Shown: positions 53,911 to 63,730 of the stretch, piece by piece
How the letters are laid out: each line of letters opens with the position of its first letter
Numbering within the stretch: position 1 is the stretch's first letter
From: Plantibacter flavus
GTDB lineage: Bacteria; Actinomycetota; Actinomycetes; Actinomycetales; Microbacteriaceae
Direction: 5' to 3'
Length of the DNA: 64,000 nucleotides
NCBI RefSeq assembly: GCF_002024505.1
Contig: NZ_CP019402.1
Span: forward strand, 2,852,001-2,916,000
Translations under genes and position numbers: made by a program
Notes under the pieces: generated by a model
What the model saw: only the letters and a program-made list of their open reading frames with translations
The model's database searches: none
What the model was told of the DNA's origin: nothing

Positions 53911-54033
53911 GCGTTCCTCCGGCGTTGGTGGGACGGTCAAGAAGTGGTCGTAGAGCCACCATGCGCCTGATTCTGACGATCTTCGCGGGCGTTCACCCTT
54001 CAAGAATCTCGGTTCTTTCGATACGGTGAAGGA
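53911..54033. promoter_or_regulatory. Divergent promoter region of pckG and the RamB-like gene
   Basis: This 123-base gap has TACGGT (54022-54027) 6 nt before the regulator ATG, an inverted repeat AAGAA-n6-TTCTT (54002-54017), and a direct repeat TCAAGAA (53938-53944 and 54000-54006). The repeats may be sites for the adjacent regulator. No gene is seen. Confidence 0.4.
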
Positions 54034-55491
54034 ATGACGCCGACTCCCACATCGACCGCCGCTGCCGAACTCCTCACACTCGGCCATCGGATCCGGCACT
54101 TCCGGACCCGGCGAGGCCTCACCCTCGACGACCTCGGCGAACGGGTCGGGCTGGCGGCGAGCCAGCTCTCCCTCATCGAGAACGGGAAACGCGAGCCGAA
54201 GCTGTCGGTCCTGCAGGAGCTGACGACCGCGCTCGGGGTCGACCTGACCGACCTGCTGTCGAAGGAGGCACCGAACCCCCGCGCAGCACTGGAGATCGAG
54301 CTGGACCGCCTCCAGCGCAGTGCCCTCTACGGCGAGTTGACCCTGCCGATCGTCAAGCCGTCGAAAGGCATCCCCGACGAGGCCCTCCGCGCACTCGTGG
54401 GCCTGCACCGCGAACTGCAGCGGCACGCGAGCGAGGCGATCGCGACCCCGGAGGAGGCGCGGCGTGCCAACACCGAGTTGCGGGAGTGGATGCGGGAGCG
54501 CGACAACCACCTGCCCGAGATCGAGGAACTCGCGGAGTCGCGCGTGCTGCGCGCCGGGCACAGCACCGGCGCACTCACCCACCGCACGGTGAGCATCATG
54601 GCGGAACAGCTCGGCTTCGACCTCATCTACGTCAACGACCTGCCGCACTCCGCCCGCAGCGTCACCGATCTCGAGAACGGGCGCATCTACCTGCCACCGG
54701 CCTCGATCCCCGGCGGACACGGCCTGCGGTCCATGGCCCTGCAGGCGATGGCGCACCGCCTGCTCGGGCACCAGCGTCCGACGAGTTACGCCGAGTTCCT
54801 CCGGCAACGGCTCGAGATCAACTACTTCGCGGCGGCGGCGCTCATGCCGCAGACGGCCGCGGTGTCGTTCCTGCAACAGGCCAAGCGCGACCGCAACCTG
54901 GCCGTCGAGGACTTCCGCGACGCCTTCGGGGTCACCCATGAGGCCGCGGCGCTGCGCCTGACGAACCTGGCGACCGCCCGGCTCGACATGCGCCTGCACT
55001 TCTTGCGGGTCTCCGAGGACGGGGCGATCTCGAAGGCCTATGAGAACGATGCGCTGCCGCTGCCCGTCGACGTGACTGGCGCGGTGGAGGGCCAGATCGT
55101 GTGCCGGAAATGGAGCGCACGGAACGCCTTCGCGCGGACGAACCGCACCACGGAGCTCTACCAGTACACCGACACCCCGGCCGGTACCTTCTGGTGCGCG
55201 ACGCAGACCGGCACGACCGAGGCCGGGGAGTTCTCGATCTCGGTCGGCGTGCCCTGGGGCGAGGCGAAGTGGTTCCGCGGACGGGAGACCACGACGCGTG
55301 CGGTCTCCACCTGCCCGGACCCGACCTGCTGCCGTCGACCGCCGTCGGACCTCGCCGACAAGTGGCGGGAGCAGGCCTGGCCGAGCGCCCGGTTGCACAC
55401 CCATATCCTCTCCCCGCTGCCGAGCGGCACCTTCCCGGGCGTCGACGACTCCGAGGTCTACGACTTCCTGGAGCGTCACGCTGCGGGCTGA
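54034..55491 (+). CDS. XRE-family regulator, RamB-like, with degenerate IrrE-type domain
   Basis: A 485-residue regulator. An N-terminal HTH_3 domain (~15-75: [40 protein letters not shown]) is followed by an IrrE/ImmA-like middle ([20 protein letters not shown]) whose HExxH reads AHRLLGH, so it is probably not a protease. The C-terminal ScfR/DUF2083-type part has a Cys cluster in [13 protein letters not shown]. RamB of corynebacteria and mycobacteria controls acetate and glyoxylate genes; here the divergent neighbour is pckG, which makes it a likely target. TACGGT sits 6 nt before the ATG. Confidence 0.83.
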   Translation: MTPTPTSTAAAELLTLGHRIRHFRTRRGLTLDDLGERVGLAASQLSLIENGKREPKLSVLQELTTALGVDLTDLLSKEAPNPRAALEIELDRLQRSALYGELTLPIVKPSKGIPDEALRALVGLHRELQRHASEAIATPEEARRANTELREWMRERDNHLPEIEELAESRVLRAGHSTGALTHRTVSIMAEQLGFDLIYVNDLPHSARSVTDLENGRIYLPPASIPGGHGLRSMALQAMAHRLLGHQRPTSYAEFLRQRLEINYFAAAALMPQTAAVSFLQQAKRDRNLAVEDFRDAFGVTHEAAALRLTNLATARLDMRLHFLRVSEDGAISKAYENDALPLPVDVTGAVEGQIVCRKWSARNAFARTNRTTELYQYTDTPAGTFWCATQTGTTEAGEFSISVGVPWGEAKWFRGRETTTRAVSTCPDPTCCRRPPSDLADKWREQAWPSARLHTHILSPLPSGTFPGVDDSEVYDFLERHAAG

Positions 55492-56663
55492 TCGCTGGGG
55501 GCGGTTACGCCGTCGCGTGTTCCCGGGGTGCTGCAGAACGCCCAGGCCGGGAGGTGCCCCTGGCGGATCAGCGACCCGACGGTCGCCGCCAGCGGGTGGT
55601 CCAGCTCCTCGTCGACCAGCTCGGCGAGGAAGGCGGTCGCGCGCGTGCTCTGGCCGAGCGCCCACGACAGCCAGGCGAGCATGGCGAGCGGCGCGACGCG
55701 TGCGGACTCCGACGCTCGCGCCGCGACGCCGAGGAGCAGGCTGCTCGCTGCACGGATGCGTTGGACGTCGGGATGCGGTCCGTCGCCGACCAGCAGGTGG
55801 GCGACCCGGTGGAACACCTCCGGGTCGTCCGTCCCGACCGGCAGATGCCCGTACGCGCGTTCGGCGTCGTCGAGTTCCTCGCCCAGCTCGCGCCCGAACG
55901 CCCACTGCATGAGTGCGAGATCGCTCGCCCAAGGGCGTGAGAGGCTCAGCAACAGGAAGGCCACTTCCCGGGCGGTCATCCCCTCGACGCCGCGGGCGAG
56001 CGCGTCCTCGAAGACCGCAGGAAGGCCGTCGAGTCGTTCCACGGCGTCTCCGACGTCGATCCGGCAGGTCATGCGGGCGCGATCGGCGGCCTTCTCGAGC
56101 ATGGAGGCCAGTCGAGCGCAGAGCACCCGGTACTCGAGGTCGACGGCTGCGAACGTCGCCACGTCCACCGACGGGACCTCGGTCGTGACGAGCTCCCAGG
56201 GGAGCGGTGGGACCGGCGGGACCGCCGCCGAGGCCACGATCGCCGGCGGACGCCCTCCGGCGGGGAGTCCGGGGTCGAGGTAGGAGCCCCAGCCGTCAGC
56301 GGCCGAGCAGAGGGCGTCTTTGACCGTGAACCCCTGCGCGGTCGCCAGCTCGAGGACGGCGTCGGCGATCGTCCTTCCCGGCGGCTCCGCCCCGGCTCCG
56401 AATGCGTCGTCCGTGTAGACCACGGGCACGATGGCGTCGACACCCGGGGCCCGGCAGGCGAACCCGAGTGCTCGCTCCGCGGCGGCGTCCGCCACCTGCC
56501 GGTCGACGTCCGTTCCGGCAGGCAGGTGCACCTGGAGTGCGCCGCGGCTGTGACGGCCCGCGAACAGGACGACGACGAGACTCGATCTCGGAGTGCTTCC
56601 GACGAGTCCGGGGATGAGGGCGAGGAGGTCTTCGGCCGCGTTGGCCTGCACGATGTGGTTCAT
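55476..56663 (-). CDS. DUF4192 domain-containing protein
   Basis: A 395-residue cytoplasmic protein of a family confined mainly to actinobacteria; no function is known. The N-terminal half has [23 protein letters not shown], the usual DUF4192 start, and the C-terminal half is all-helical ([19 protein letters not shown]). The ATG at 56663 has GGAGGC upstream, which rejects longer frames. The 3' ends of this gene and the RamB-like gene overlap by 16 nt in convergent orientation. Confidence 0.85.
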   Translation of the reverse strand: MNHIVQANAAEDLLALIPGLVGSTPRSSLVVVLFAGRHSRGALQVHLPAGTDVDRQVADAAAERALGFACRAPGVDAIVPVVYTDDAFGAGAEPPGRTIADAVLELATAQGFTVKDALCSAADGWGSYLDPGLPAGGRPPAIVASAAVPPVPPLPWELVTTEVPSVDVATFAAVDLEYRVLCARLASMLEKAADRARMTCRIDVGDAVERLDGLPAVFEDALARGVEGMTAREVAFLLLSLSRPWASDLALMQWAFGRELGEELDDAERAYGHLPVGTDDPEVFHRVAHLLVGDGPHPDVQRIRAASSLLLGVAARASESARVAPLAMLAWLSWALGQSTRATAFLAELVDEELDHPLAATVGSLIRQGHLPAWAFCSTPGTRDGVTAPSDQPAA

Positions 56664-56886
56664 GGAGCCAGCCTCCGTCGAACCCGGGTCCGACTGTCCG
56701 GCAGGCGTCACGGATGTGGAGCGGATGCTGTCGCTGCCGCACTGTGCAGCGCGGTCGCCGCGGAGTAGAGTGTGCTCGTCAGACTCCGCAGCACGGGGGT
56801 CGTTGCTCGAAAAAAGGGCGATAGCGCGGCCAGCACCGGCGAGACACACACGGAATCCCATCCGTCCACGTTCTCGAAGGTCTCCC

Positions 56887-58611
56887 ATGTCCGAACACGC
56901 TTCGTCGACCGTTCCCACGTCGACCCGCTCCTCCACCGTCTCCGCCCGGGTGGCACAGGCACTCAGCCGCCATGTCTCCGAGGTGTTCGGCGTCATGGGC
57001 AACGGCAACGCGCACCTCCTCGACGCACTCGCCACGACCAGGACCCGCTTCACCGCCATGCGTCACGAGGCCGGGGGCGTCGCCGCAGCCGACGCCTACG
57101 CCCGTGCCGGCGGCGGTCTCGCTGCCGCGACCGCGACCTACGGAGCCGGATTCACCAACACCCTGACGCCCCTCGCGGAGGCGGTGATGGCCCAGATCCC
57201 GCTGATCCTCGTCGTCGGTGACGCCCCGACCACCGGGGCCCGCCCCTGGGACGTCGACCAGTTCCAGATCGCCGCCGGGCTCGGTGCACCGACCTTCACC
57301 GTCGGTCGTGACGACGCCACCGCGACCACGCTCCGCGCCATCGAGCACGCCGTCCACCGCCGGACCGCGGTCGTGCTCGCGATCCCCTACGACCTCGCCG
57401 CCGTGGCGTCCGACGAGCCGCTGCGGGCGGACGGCACACCGCACCACCCGGCGCTCGTCCGGCCGTCCCGCGTGGAGCCCGTCGCGCGGCGCCTGGACAC
57501 CGCCGCCGCCGCTCTGCGCGGCGCACATCGTCCGCTCATCCTGGCCGGGCGTGGAGCCTGGCTGGCCGACGCCGGCCCCGTCCTCGGTGAGCTCGCGGAG
57601 CTGCTCGACGCCCACACCGCGACCACGGCGCTCGGACGCGGGCTCTTCGGTTCCAGCCCCCGTGATCTCGGGGTGGCCGGCGGCTTCGCGACGGAGCACG
57701 CCGCGAGTCGCATCGCCGAGGCGGACGTCGTGCTCGTCGTCGGCGCCGGCCTCAACCAGTTCACGATGCGGTTCGGCGAGGCCTTCTCCCCCGCTGCCCA
57801 CGTCATCCAGGTCGACCTCGCCGACGCCCCGACGAACGCCAGGGTCGACGAGCTCGTCCACGGTGACGCGGCCCTCGCAGCCGCAGGTCTCCTGGAACGG
57901 CTCTCCGACGGCGCGGGGTCCGGATGGGTCGCGTCGGCCGGTCACGCCCGCCCAGCACCGCACCTCGACCGCGACCTGGGTGACGGCTCCTCCGGCGACG
58001 GACTGTGCGCCGACGGGCGCCTCGACCCCCGGAACCTCGCGCACCGACTCAATGAGCTGCTCCCGGCCGACCGCACGGTCGTGCAGGACGGCGGCCACTT
58101 CATCGGCTGGGCGCCGATGTACTTCGACATCCCCTCCCCCGACCGCCTCGTCATGGTCGGGACGGCCTACCAGTCGATCGGGCTCGGGTTCCCGAGCGCG
58201 GTCGGTGCCGCGGCGGCCGGGCACACGGGCACCACCGTCCTCTGCACCGGCGACGGCGGCGGCCTCATGGCGCTCCCCGACCTCGACACCGTCATCCGCA
58301 CGGTGCCGAGCGGCGTGATCGTGGTCTTCAACGACGCCGCCTACGGAGCCGAGGTCCACCAGTACGGCTCACGTGGACTCGACCAGACCCCGATGCTCAT
58401 CGACGAGGTCGACTTCGCCGCCCTCGCGCGGGCGTTGGGTGGCCAGGGCGTGACGATCGACACGCTCGCGGACCTCGACGGACTCACCGACTGGGTCCAC
58501 GCCGGGGCGCAGGGCGTCCTGCTGCTCGACTGCCGCATCTCCACGAGCGTCGTCGCCCCGTACCTCTCCGAGATGATGCACCAGGGACCACGACCGGTGG
58601 CCGTCGACTGA
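56887..58611 (+). CDS. Thiamine pyrophosphate-dependent enzyme, acetolactate synthase-like
   Basis: A 574-residue enzyme with the three-domain pyruvate-decarboxylase/ALS fold. Catalytic Glu61 is in MRHEAGGVAAADAYAR; the TPP motif is TGDGGGLMALPDLDTVIR with FNDAAYGAE. It differs from IlvB in the substrate loops, and no IlvN regulatory subunit is nearby, so biosynthetic acetolactate synthase is unlikely; the reaction is unknown. A -10 TAGAGT (56766-56771) gives a ~110-nt leader, inside which CGGAGT/ACTCCG form an inverted repeat. Confidence 0.8.
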   Translation: MSEHASSTVPTSTRSSTVSARVAQALSRHVSEVFGVMGNGNAHLLDALATTRTRFTAMRHEAGGVAAADAYARAGGGLAAATATYGAGFTNTLTPLAEAVMAQIPLILVVGDAPTTGARPWDVDQFQIAAGLGAPTFTVGRDDATATTLRAIEHAVHRRTAVVLAIPYDLAAVASDEPLRADGTPHHPALVRPSRVEPVARRLDTAAAALRGAHRPLILAGRGAWLADAGPVLGELAELLDAHTATTALGRGLFGSSPRDLGVAGGFATEHAASRIAEADVVLVVGAGLNQFTMRFGEAFSPAAHVIQVDLADAPTNARVDELVHGDAALAAAGLLERLSDGAGSGWVASAGHARPAPHLDRDLGDGSSGDGLCADGRLDPRNLAHRLNELLPADRTVVQDGGHFIGWAPMYFDIPSPDRLVMVGTAYQSIGLGFPSAVGAAAAGHTGTTVLCTGDGGGLMALPDLDTVIRTVPSGVIVVFNDAAYGAEVHQYGSRGLDQTPMLIDEVDFAALARALGGQGVTIDTLADLDGLTDWVHAGAQGVLLLDCRISTSVVAPYLSEMMHQGPRPVAVD

Positions 58612-58645
58612 GCCTACGCCGCGCCACCGCGGGTATCGTTGACGG

Positions 58646-59440
58646 GTGCTTCCTCAGCCTGCCCCGACCAAACCCACCTACGTCATGTCGACGGACGGCA
58701 TCCGGATCGCGACGTACCTCCACGAACCGGCTCCCGGCACAGGCGACCTCGGCACGATCGTCGCGGTGCACGGCTTCGCCTCGAGCGCCGGCCTCAACTG
58801 GGACCTCGCCGGGTGGACGCGCACACTGACGCGTGCCGGGTACCGCCTGCTGAGCCTCGACCAACGCGGTCACGAAGCCTCCGACAAACCGACGGATCCG
58901 GCCGCATACCGACTCGACATCCTCGTCGACGACGTCCTGTCCGTCCTCGACGGCTACGGCCTCGACGAGCCGCACTACCTCGGGTACTCGCTGGGCTCCC
59001 GGGTGGGTTGGCGGCTGGGTGTCCGACACCCGGACCGTGTGCGTTCCCTCAGCCTCGGCGGTCTCCCCGAGGGCGACTCGCTCCGCGACTTCGACCTGGA
59101 GTCTGCCCGTCACCATGTCAGGACCGGGACGACGATCGCGCACGCCCTGACCGACACCTACGTCACGATGGCAGAGGGCGTCCCGGGCAACGACGTGGAG
59201 GCGCTCATCGCCCTGGTGGAAGGCCTCCGCGGAGGACCCCAACCGAGCACGGCCGAGGTGCCGCCGCTGCCGATGCTGCTCGTGACCGGAGACGACGACG
59301 CGGTCGCCGCCGGCAGTCGGCGGCTCGCCGAAGCCGCCGGTGCCCGCTACGTGGGGCTGCCCGGCCGCGAGCACTTCAACGCGGTCTCGTCGCGGGCGTT
59401 CAAGGACGCCGTGCTGGCGTTCCTCACTGAGCAGGGGTAG
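58646..59440 (+). CDS. Alpha/beta hydrolase
   Basis: A 264-residue hydrolase. The oxyanion region HGFASSAGLNW, nucleophile Ser115 in GYSLGS, acid in VTGDDDAVA and catalytic His in PGREHFNAV are all in place. There is no signal peptide, so it is cytoplasmic. Lipolactonase, esterase or dehalogenase-like roles are all possible; substrate unknown. The GTG start lies 6 nt after TATCGT (58634-58639), a leaderless layout. Confidence 0.85.
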   Translation: MLPQPAPTKPTYVMSTDGIRIATYLHEPAPGTGDLGTIVAVHGFASSAGLNWDLAGWTRTLTRAGYRLLSLDQRGHEASDKPTDPAAYRLDILVDDVLSVLDGYGLDEPHYLGYSLGSRVGWRLGVRHPDRVRSLSLGGLPEGDSLRDFDLESARHHVRTGTTIAHALTDTYVTMAEGVPGNDVEALIALVEGLRGGPQPSTAEVPPLPMLLVTGDDDAVAAGSRRLAEAAGARYVGLPGREHFNAVSSRAFKDAVLAFLTEQG

Positions 59441-59459
59441 TCGGTCGCGACCGCCTCGG

Positions 59460-61730
59460 TCAGGCCGCGTGCCGGTGCTCGACCCGATCCTTCGCGAGCT
59501 TCGACGGCCACCAGATGGCGCTCCCGATGTCGTGGCTGAGGGCCGGGACGAGCAGCGTCCGGACGATGATCGTGTCGAGGAGGACCCCGAACGCCACGAT
59601 GAACGCGATCTGCGCGAGGAAGAGGATCGGGATGACGCCCAGCGCCGCGAACGTGGCCGCGAGCACGAGTCCGGCCGAGGTGATCACGCCACCCGTGATC
59701 GCCAGCCCCCGCAGCACGCCGGCCCTCGTCCCGACCCGCAGCGACTCCTCGCGGACCCTCGTCATGAGGAAGATGTTGTAGTCGATCCCGAGCGCCACGA
59801 GGAAGACGAAGCCGTAGAGCGGCACACTCGGGTCCGCGCCCGGGAACCCGAGCACGTGGTCGAACACGAGCGCGGAGACCCCGAGGGCCGCACCGAAGGA
59901 CACCACCACGCTGAGGATCAGCAGGACCGGGGCGAGCACCGAGCGGAGCAGCAGCATGAGGATGAGGAGGATGACGGCGAGCACCACGGGGATGATGAGG
60001 TTCCGGTCGTGGATGGACGCGTCGTTCGAGTCGATGGCGGTCGCCGTGACGCCGCCGACCGGCGTGTGGGTGCCGACCTCGGCGTCGAGGGTCGAGCGCA
60101 GCTGTCGCACGCTCTCCTCCGCCGTCACGGAGTCCGGTGCCGCGTCGAGCGTCGCCTGGAGGAGGATGCGGCCGTCGTCGACCGTCGGTTCGGCGGACGC
60201 CACCGGGGTCCCCGGCGGCCCCGCGGCGGGAGCCGTGAAGACCGCCTCCCCGTCGCTCACCGTCGCATCCGCGGTGCCCGTCGCGGCGTCGCTCGACAGC
60301 ACCTGGACGCTGTCGAGACCGTCAGCATCCTCGAGGATCCCGATGACCTGCGCGGCATCGCCCTCCTGCGTGAGGACGTACACGGGGCTCGCCGAGCCGG
60401 CCGGGAAGTGCTCACCGAGGGCGGCCTGACCGTCACGGGCCTCGGACGTGCCGAGGATGAGGTCGCTCTGGGCGACACCGTCCGCCTTGAGCTGGAAGAC
60501 CCCGAGGCTCGCGACCAGGAGGAGCAGGGTGCTCCCGATCCAGACGACGCGGGCGTGGCGGGAGATCAGACGGGCGATCCCACCCCACAGACCGGTGGTC
60601 GGCACGGCGGTGTCGTCGGTCGATGAGGCGCGCACCCGGTGCTCGCTCCCGACCTTCGGGCGCAGCGGCCAGAACGAGGTGCGACCGCAGGCCAGCAGGA
60701 GCGCGGGGAGGAAGGTGAGCGCCGCGAGGACCGAGAAGACGATCCCGATCGAGGCGACCGGCCCGAGCGCCTTGTTCGAGTTCAGGTCGCTGAGCAGCAG
60801 GCAGAGCAGTCCGGCGATGACGGTGCCGCCCGACGCGACGATCGGCTCGAACGATCCACGGAGCGCAGCCCATGTCGCATCCCACCGCCGCTCATGGTCG
60901 CGGAGCGCCTCCCGGTACCGCGAGACGTACAGCAGCGAGTAATCGGTCGCCGCGCCGATCACGAGGATGAAGAGGATGCCCTGCACCTGGCCGTTCAGCA
61001 GGACGACGCCGGCCTTCGCGAGCCACCACACGGTGAGGAGTGCGGTGCAGAGGGCGAACAGCGAGGTGCCGAGCACGAGGAACGGGAGGACCGGCGAGCG
61101 GTACACGACGATGAGGATGAGGAAGACGGCGCCGAGCGCGGTCAGGAGGAGGATGCCGTCGATGCCGGCGAAGGCGTCGGTGAGGTCGGCGGTGAACCCC
61201 GCCGGTCCGGTGACGAAGACGTCGAGGCCGGCCGGGGCCGCTTCGGCGAGTTGTGCACGGAGGGCCTCGACGACGTCGCCGACCTCCGCGTCACCGCTGA
61301 TCGGGACGAAGACCTCGACCGCGTCGCCGTCCTCGGAGGGGATGGCCGGCGAGATGCCGTCGGCGACGCCCTCCGTCGAGGACAGCGCTGACAGCTCGTC
61401 GTCGATTGCGCCCCGGTCCTCGTCGGTGATCCCGCCGTCGCGGACGAACAACACGAGGGCAGGGATGTCGTCACCCTCCCGGAACCCGTCGAGTGCCGTC
61501 TGGACCTCGGTCGCGTCCGCGCTCGCCGGGAGGAAGCTCGTCTGGTCGTTGGTCGCGACCTCGCTCACCTTCCCGAAGTACGGACCGCCGACGCCGGCGG
61601 CCGTGAGCCAGAGCAGGATGAGGACCGCGGGGAGCGCGACCCGCAGCCACCGCGGCGCACCCGCACGGTCCCGCTGCTGCGTCCGGGGTTCCGCGTCCGT
61701 CCGCGTTCCGCCGTGTCGTCCGTGCGTCAT
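59460..61730 (-). CDS. MMPL/RND-family transporter
   Basis: A 756-residue exporter with 12 predicted membrane segments in two halves (1 + 5 and 1 + 5), each half preceded by a large extracytoplasmic domain (~45-185 and ~400-560). MMPL blocks include GAATDYSLLYVSRYREALRD and ALGIDYNIFLMTRVREESLR, whose Asp-Tyr pairs are the proton relay of the family. In mycobacteria such proteins export lipids; others efflux drugs. The basic N-terminus suits a cytoplasmic start. A 24-bp operator-like dyad lies 35 nt upstream. Confidence 0.87.
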   Translation of the reverse strand: MTHGRHGGTRTDAEPRTQQRDRAGAPRWLRVALPAVLILLWLTAAGVGGPYFGKVSEVATNDQTSFLPASADATEVQTALDGFREGDDIPALVLFVRDGGITDEDRGAIDDELSALSSTEGVADGISPAIPSEDGDAVEVFVPISGDAEVGDVVEALRAQLAEAAPAGLDVFVTGPAGFTADLTDAFAGIDGILLLTALGAVFLILIVVYRSPVLPFLVLGTSLFALCTALLTVWWLAKAGVVLLNGQVQGILFILVIGAATDYSLLYVSRYREALRDHERRWDATWAALRGSFEPIVASGGTVIAGLLCLLLSDLNSNKALGPVASIGIVFSVLAALTFLPALLLACGRTSFWPLRPKVGSEHRVRASSTDDTAVPTTGLWGGIARLISRHARVVWIGSTLLLLVASLGVFQLKADGVAQSDLILGTSEARDGQAALGEHFPAGSASPVYVLTQEGDAAQVIGILEDADGLDSVQVLSSDAATGTADATVSDGEAVFTAPAAGPPGTPVASAEPTVDDGRILLQATLDAAPDSVTAEESVRQLRSTLDAEVGTHTPVGGVTATAIDSNDASIHDRNLIIPVVLAVILLILMLLLRSVLAPVLLILSVVVSFGAALGVSALVFDHVLGFPGADPSVPLYGFVFLVALGIDYNIFLMTRVREESLRVGTRAGVLRGLAITGGVITSAGLVLAATFAALGVIPILFLAQIAFIVAFGVLLDTIIVRTLLVPALSHDIGSAIWWPSKLAKDRVEHRHAA

Positions 61731-61764
61731 GCGCGCGCCCCGTTCTCGCCCTGCTCCGAAGAAT

Positions 61765-61788
61765 ACGCAGCTAGCTTACTATCTGCGT
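61765..61788. promoter_or_regulatory. Operator-like dyad upstream of the MMPL gene
   Basis: ACGCAG-n12-CTGCGT with inner TAG/CTA is symmetric at 18 of 24 positions. It sits in the 78-base gap between the nicotinamidase and MMPL genes, where the MMPL promoter must be. MMPL exporters are commonly controlled by MarR or TetR repressors, but no such gene is in the window. Confidence 0.5.
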
Positions 61789-61808
61789 GGGGCACCCGGG
61801 GACGGAGG

Positions 61809-62384
61809 TCACACGGGGACGACCACACCCCCGGCCTCGGCGATCTCGGCGAGCGCCGCATCCCCGGCGGCCTGGTCGACGGGCGCGACGAGACCGGCGA
61901 GGACGCGGACCTGCAGGCCATGCTCGATGGCGTCGAGGGCGCTGACCCGGACGCAGTAGTCCGTCGCGAGGCCGACGACGTCGACGTCGGTGATGCCCTC
62001 CTCGGCGAGGACCTCCCCGAGGGCCCGTCCCTCCGGCGTCACGCCCTCGAAGATCGAGTACCCGTGGGCACCCTGGCCCTTGCGGATGTGGGTGTCGACG
62101 CTCTTGGTGTCGAGCGCGTGGTGGTACTCGGCGCCGGCACTCCCCGCGACGCAGTGCACCGGCCAGTTCGTCTCGTAGTCGGGCTCACCCGTCGCGAAGT
62201 GACCGTCGTTGTCGCCCGCGGCGTCGTGCCAGTCGCGTGAGGCGAACACGTGCGCGTATTCGTCCCCGTGCTCGGCCAGCAGCCGCGTGACCCCCGCGGC
62301 GACGGCCTCGCCGCCGTCCACACCGAGCGCACCGCCCTCGGTGAAGTCGTTCTGTACGTCGATGATGAAGAGCGCGCGCGCCAC
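61809..62384 (-). CDS. pncA: Nicotinamidase (isochorismatase family)
   Basis: A 191-residue enzyme. The catalytic triad is visible as Asp9 (IIDVQNDF), Lys102 (HIRKGQG) and Cys144 (ATDYCVRV); metal ligands are Asp51, His53 and His62 in SRDWHDAAGDNDGHF. It hydrolyses nicotinamide to nicotinate for NAD recycling. The GTG at 62384 has GGAGGC 5 nt upstream. Confidence 0.92.
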   Translation of the reverse strand: MARALFIIDVQNDFTEGGALGVDGGEAVAAGVTRLLAEHGDEYAHVFASRDWHDAAGDNDGHFATGEPDYETNWPVHCVAGSAGAEYHHALDTKSVDTHIRKGQGAHGYSIFEGVTPEGRALGEVLAEEGITDVDVVGLATDYCVRVSALDAIEHGLQVRVLAGLVAPVDQAAGDAALAEIAEAGGVVVPV

Positions 62385-62483
62385 GATGCCTCCGGGTTGT
62401 CGTCGTCCCGCCTCGGCGGAAGTGGGTTCCATCGAGGGTAACGCCGGGGAACCGACCGGGTGAGGTGGTTGCGCCGTCGTGGT

Positions 62484-62678
62484 TCAGAGCCGACGTGCGC
62501 GCTCCTTGCGGCGATCGAAGAATTGCAGACCGATGTTGACACCCATCAGGACGGTGCCGAGCAGCATGGACACGAGCCCGGCGATGCGGAACCCGACGGG
62601 CAGCTCCAGGAGCAGCGCGAAGACGATCCCGAGCACGATGAGCGCGGCACCCGCGGAGAACAACACCAGATACTTCAT
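62484..62678 (-). CDS. Small membrane protein, two membrane segments
   Basis: A 64-residue protein made almost entirely of two hydrophobic helices (YLVLFSAGAALIVLGIVFAL and AGLVSMLLGTVLMGVNIGL) and a basic tail (FFDRRKERARRL) that should face the cytoplasm. Codon use is GC-rich in the third position. I do not recognise a family. It is divergent from the GH114 lipoprotein gene. Confidence 0.6.
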   Translation of the reverse strand: MKYLVLFSAGAALIVLGIVFALLLELPVGFRIAGLVSMLLGTVLMGVNIGLQFFDRRKERARRL

Positions 62679-62738
62679 GCCCCAACGGTACCGGCTGAGC
62701 GACGACCCCCGGACGGGACCGCGACCTAGGGTGGAGAC

Positions 62739-63602
62739 ATGAACCGTCTCCGTCGTCGCGCGCAGCTGCTCATCGCGGCGGGCGCCGCCGTCCTGCTCGC
62801 GGTCACCGCCGCCGGCTGCTCCACCTTCCCGAGTGGTGCGAGCTCCGACACCGGGCCGACCCATTCAGCGGGCGGGTTCCCCACGGACATCGTCTTCGAC
62901 TACCAGCTCGGTGGCGGCTACGAACCGGCGGCAGGGGTGGGCGGCGTCGCGCGCGACAGCACCGACTCCCCCGACCCCGACCGGTACTCCATCTGCTACG
63001 TCAACGGGTTCCAGAGCCAGCCGGCCGATCGCGAGGCCTGGCTGGCCGAGCCCGACCTGGTCCTCACCGACGACACCGGTGAACCGATCATCGACGAGAA
63101 CTGGCCCGACGAACTCATCTTCGACCTCTCCACCGACGACCGTCGCGCGCGGATCGCCGAGCGGGTCGGTGCGAGCATCACCCGCTGCGCTGAGGCAGGC
63201 TTCGACGCCGTCGAGATCGACAACCTCGACTCGTACACCCGGTCCGACGGTCGACTCACCGTGGAGGACGCGATCGCCCTCGCCACCCGGTACGCCGACC
63301 TCGCCCACGATGCCGGCCTCCTCATCGGGCAGAAGAACGCCGCCGAGCTCGGCACACGTGGTCGGGACGACGTCGGGTTCGACTTCGCCGTCACGGAGGA
63401 GTGCCACCGCTTCGACGAGTGCGCCACCTACACCGAGGTGTACGGAGGCGCCGTGCTGGACATCGAGTACACCGACGACCTGCGCGGCACCTTCGACGAG
63501 GTGTGCGCCGATCCGCAGGTCCCGTTCTCGACGATCCTGCGGGACCGCGACCTCACGCCGTCGGACGACCCCGACCACGTGTTCGAGGCCTGCGCACCGT
63601 AG
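62739..63602 (+). CDS. GH114-type (endo alpha-1,4-polygalactosaminidase-like) lipoprotein
   Basis: A 287-residue lipoprotein. The basic start and hydrophobic stretch end in the lipobox VTAAGC. The mature domain matches the TIM-barrel GH114 family: FDYQLGGGYEP, CYVNGFQSQP, FDAVEIDNLDSYTR (likely catalytic acids), LLIGQKNAAEL and FDFAVTEECHRFDEC. Family members cleave galactosaminogalactan-type polymers; the substrate here is a guess. TAGGGT and GGAG precede the ATG. Confidence 0.82.
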   Translation: MNRLRRRAQLLIAAGAAVLLAVTAAGCSTFPSGASSDTGPTHSAGGFPTDIVFDYQLGGGYEPAAGVGGVARDSTDSPDPDRYSICYVNGFQSQPADREAWLAEPDLVLTDDTGEPIIDENWPDELIFDLSTDDRRARIAERVGASITRCAEAGFDAVEIDNLDSYTRSDGRLTVEDAIALATRYADLAHDAGLLIGQKNAAELGTRGRDDVGFDFAVTEECHRFDECATYTEVYGGAVLDIEYTDDLRGTFDEVCADPQVPFSTILRDRDLTPSDDPDHVFEACAP

Positions 63603-63628
63603 GCACCGACCGGGCATCCGCTCCGGGG

Positions 63629-63657
63629 CAGGAGCCCCCGCAGCGGGGCATCCTGCT
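63629..63657 (+). terminator. Terminator after the GH114 gene
   Basis: GCAGGA-GCCCC pairs with GGGGC-TCCTGC (one bulged A) around a 6-nt loop, 27 nt after the stop codon. Confidence 0.65.
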
Positions 63658-63730
63658 GTGGGGATCCTCGGCGCTCAGGCATATCCAGCAGGTGTCGGTA
63701 CCGTGGAGGCATGATCCGGATCCACGACGC

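Noticed and set aside
56887..58611. Biosynthetic acetolactate synthase IlvB
   Set aside because: No IlvN gene follows and the substrate-binding stretches differ from IlvB.
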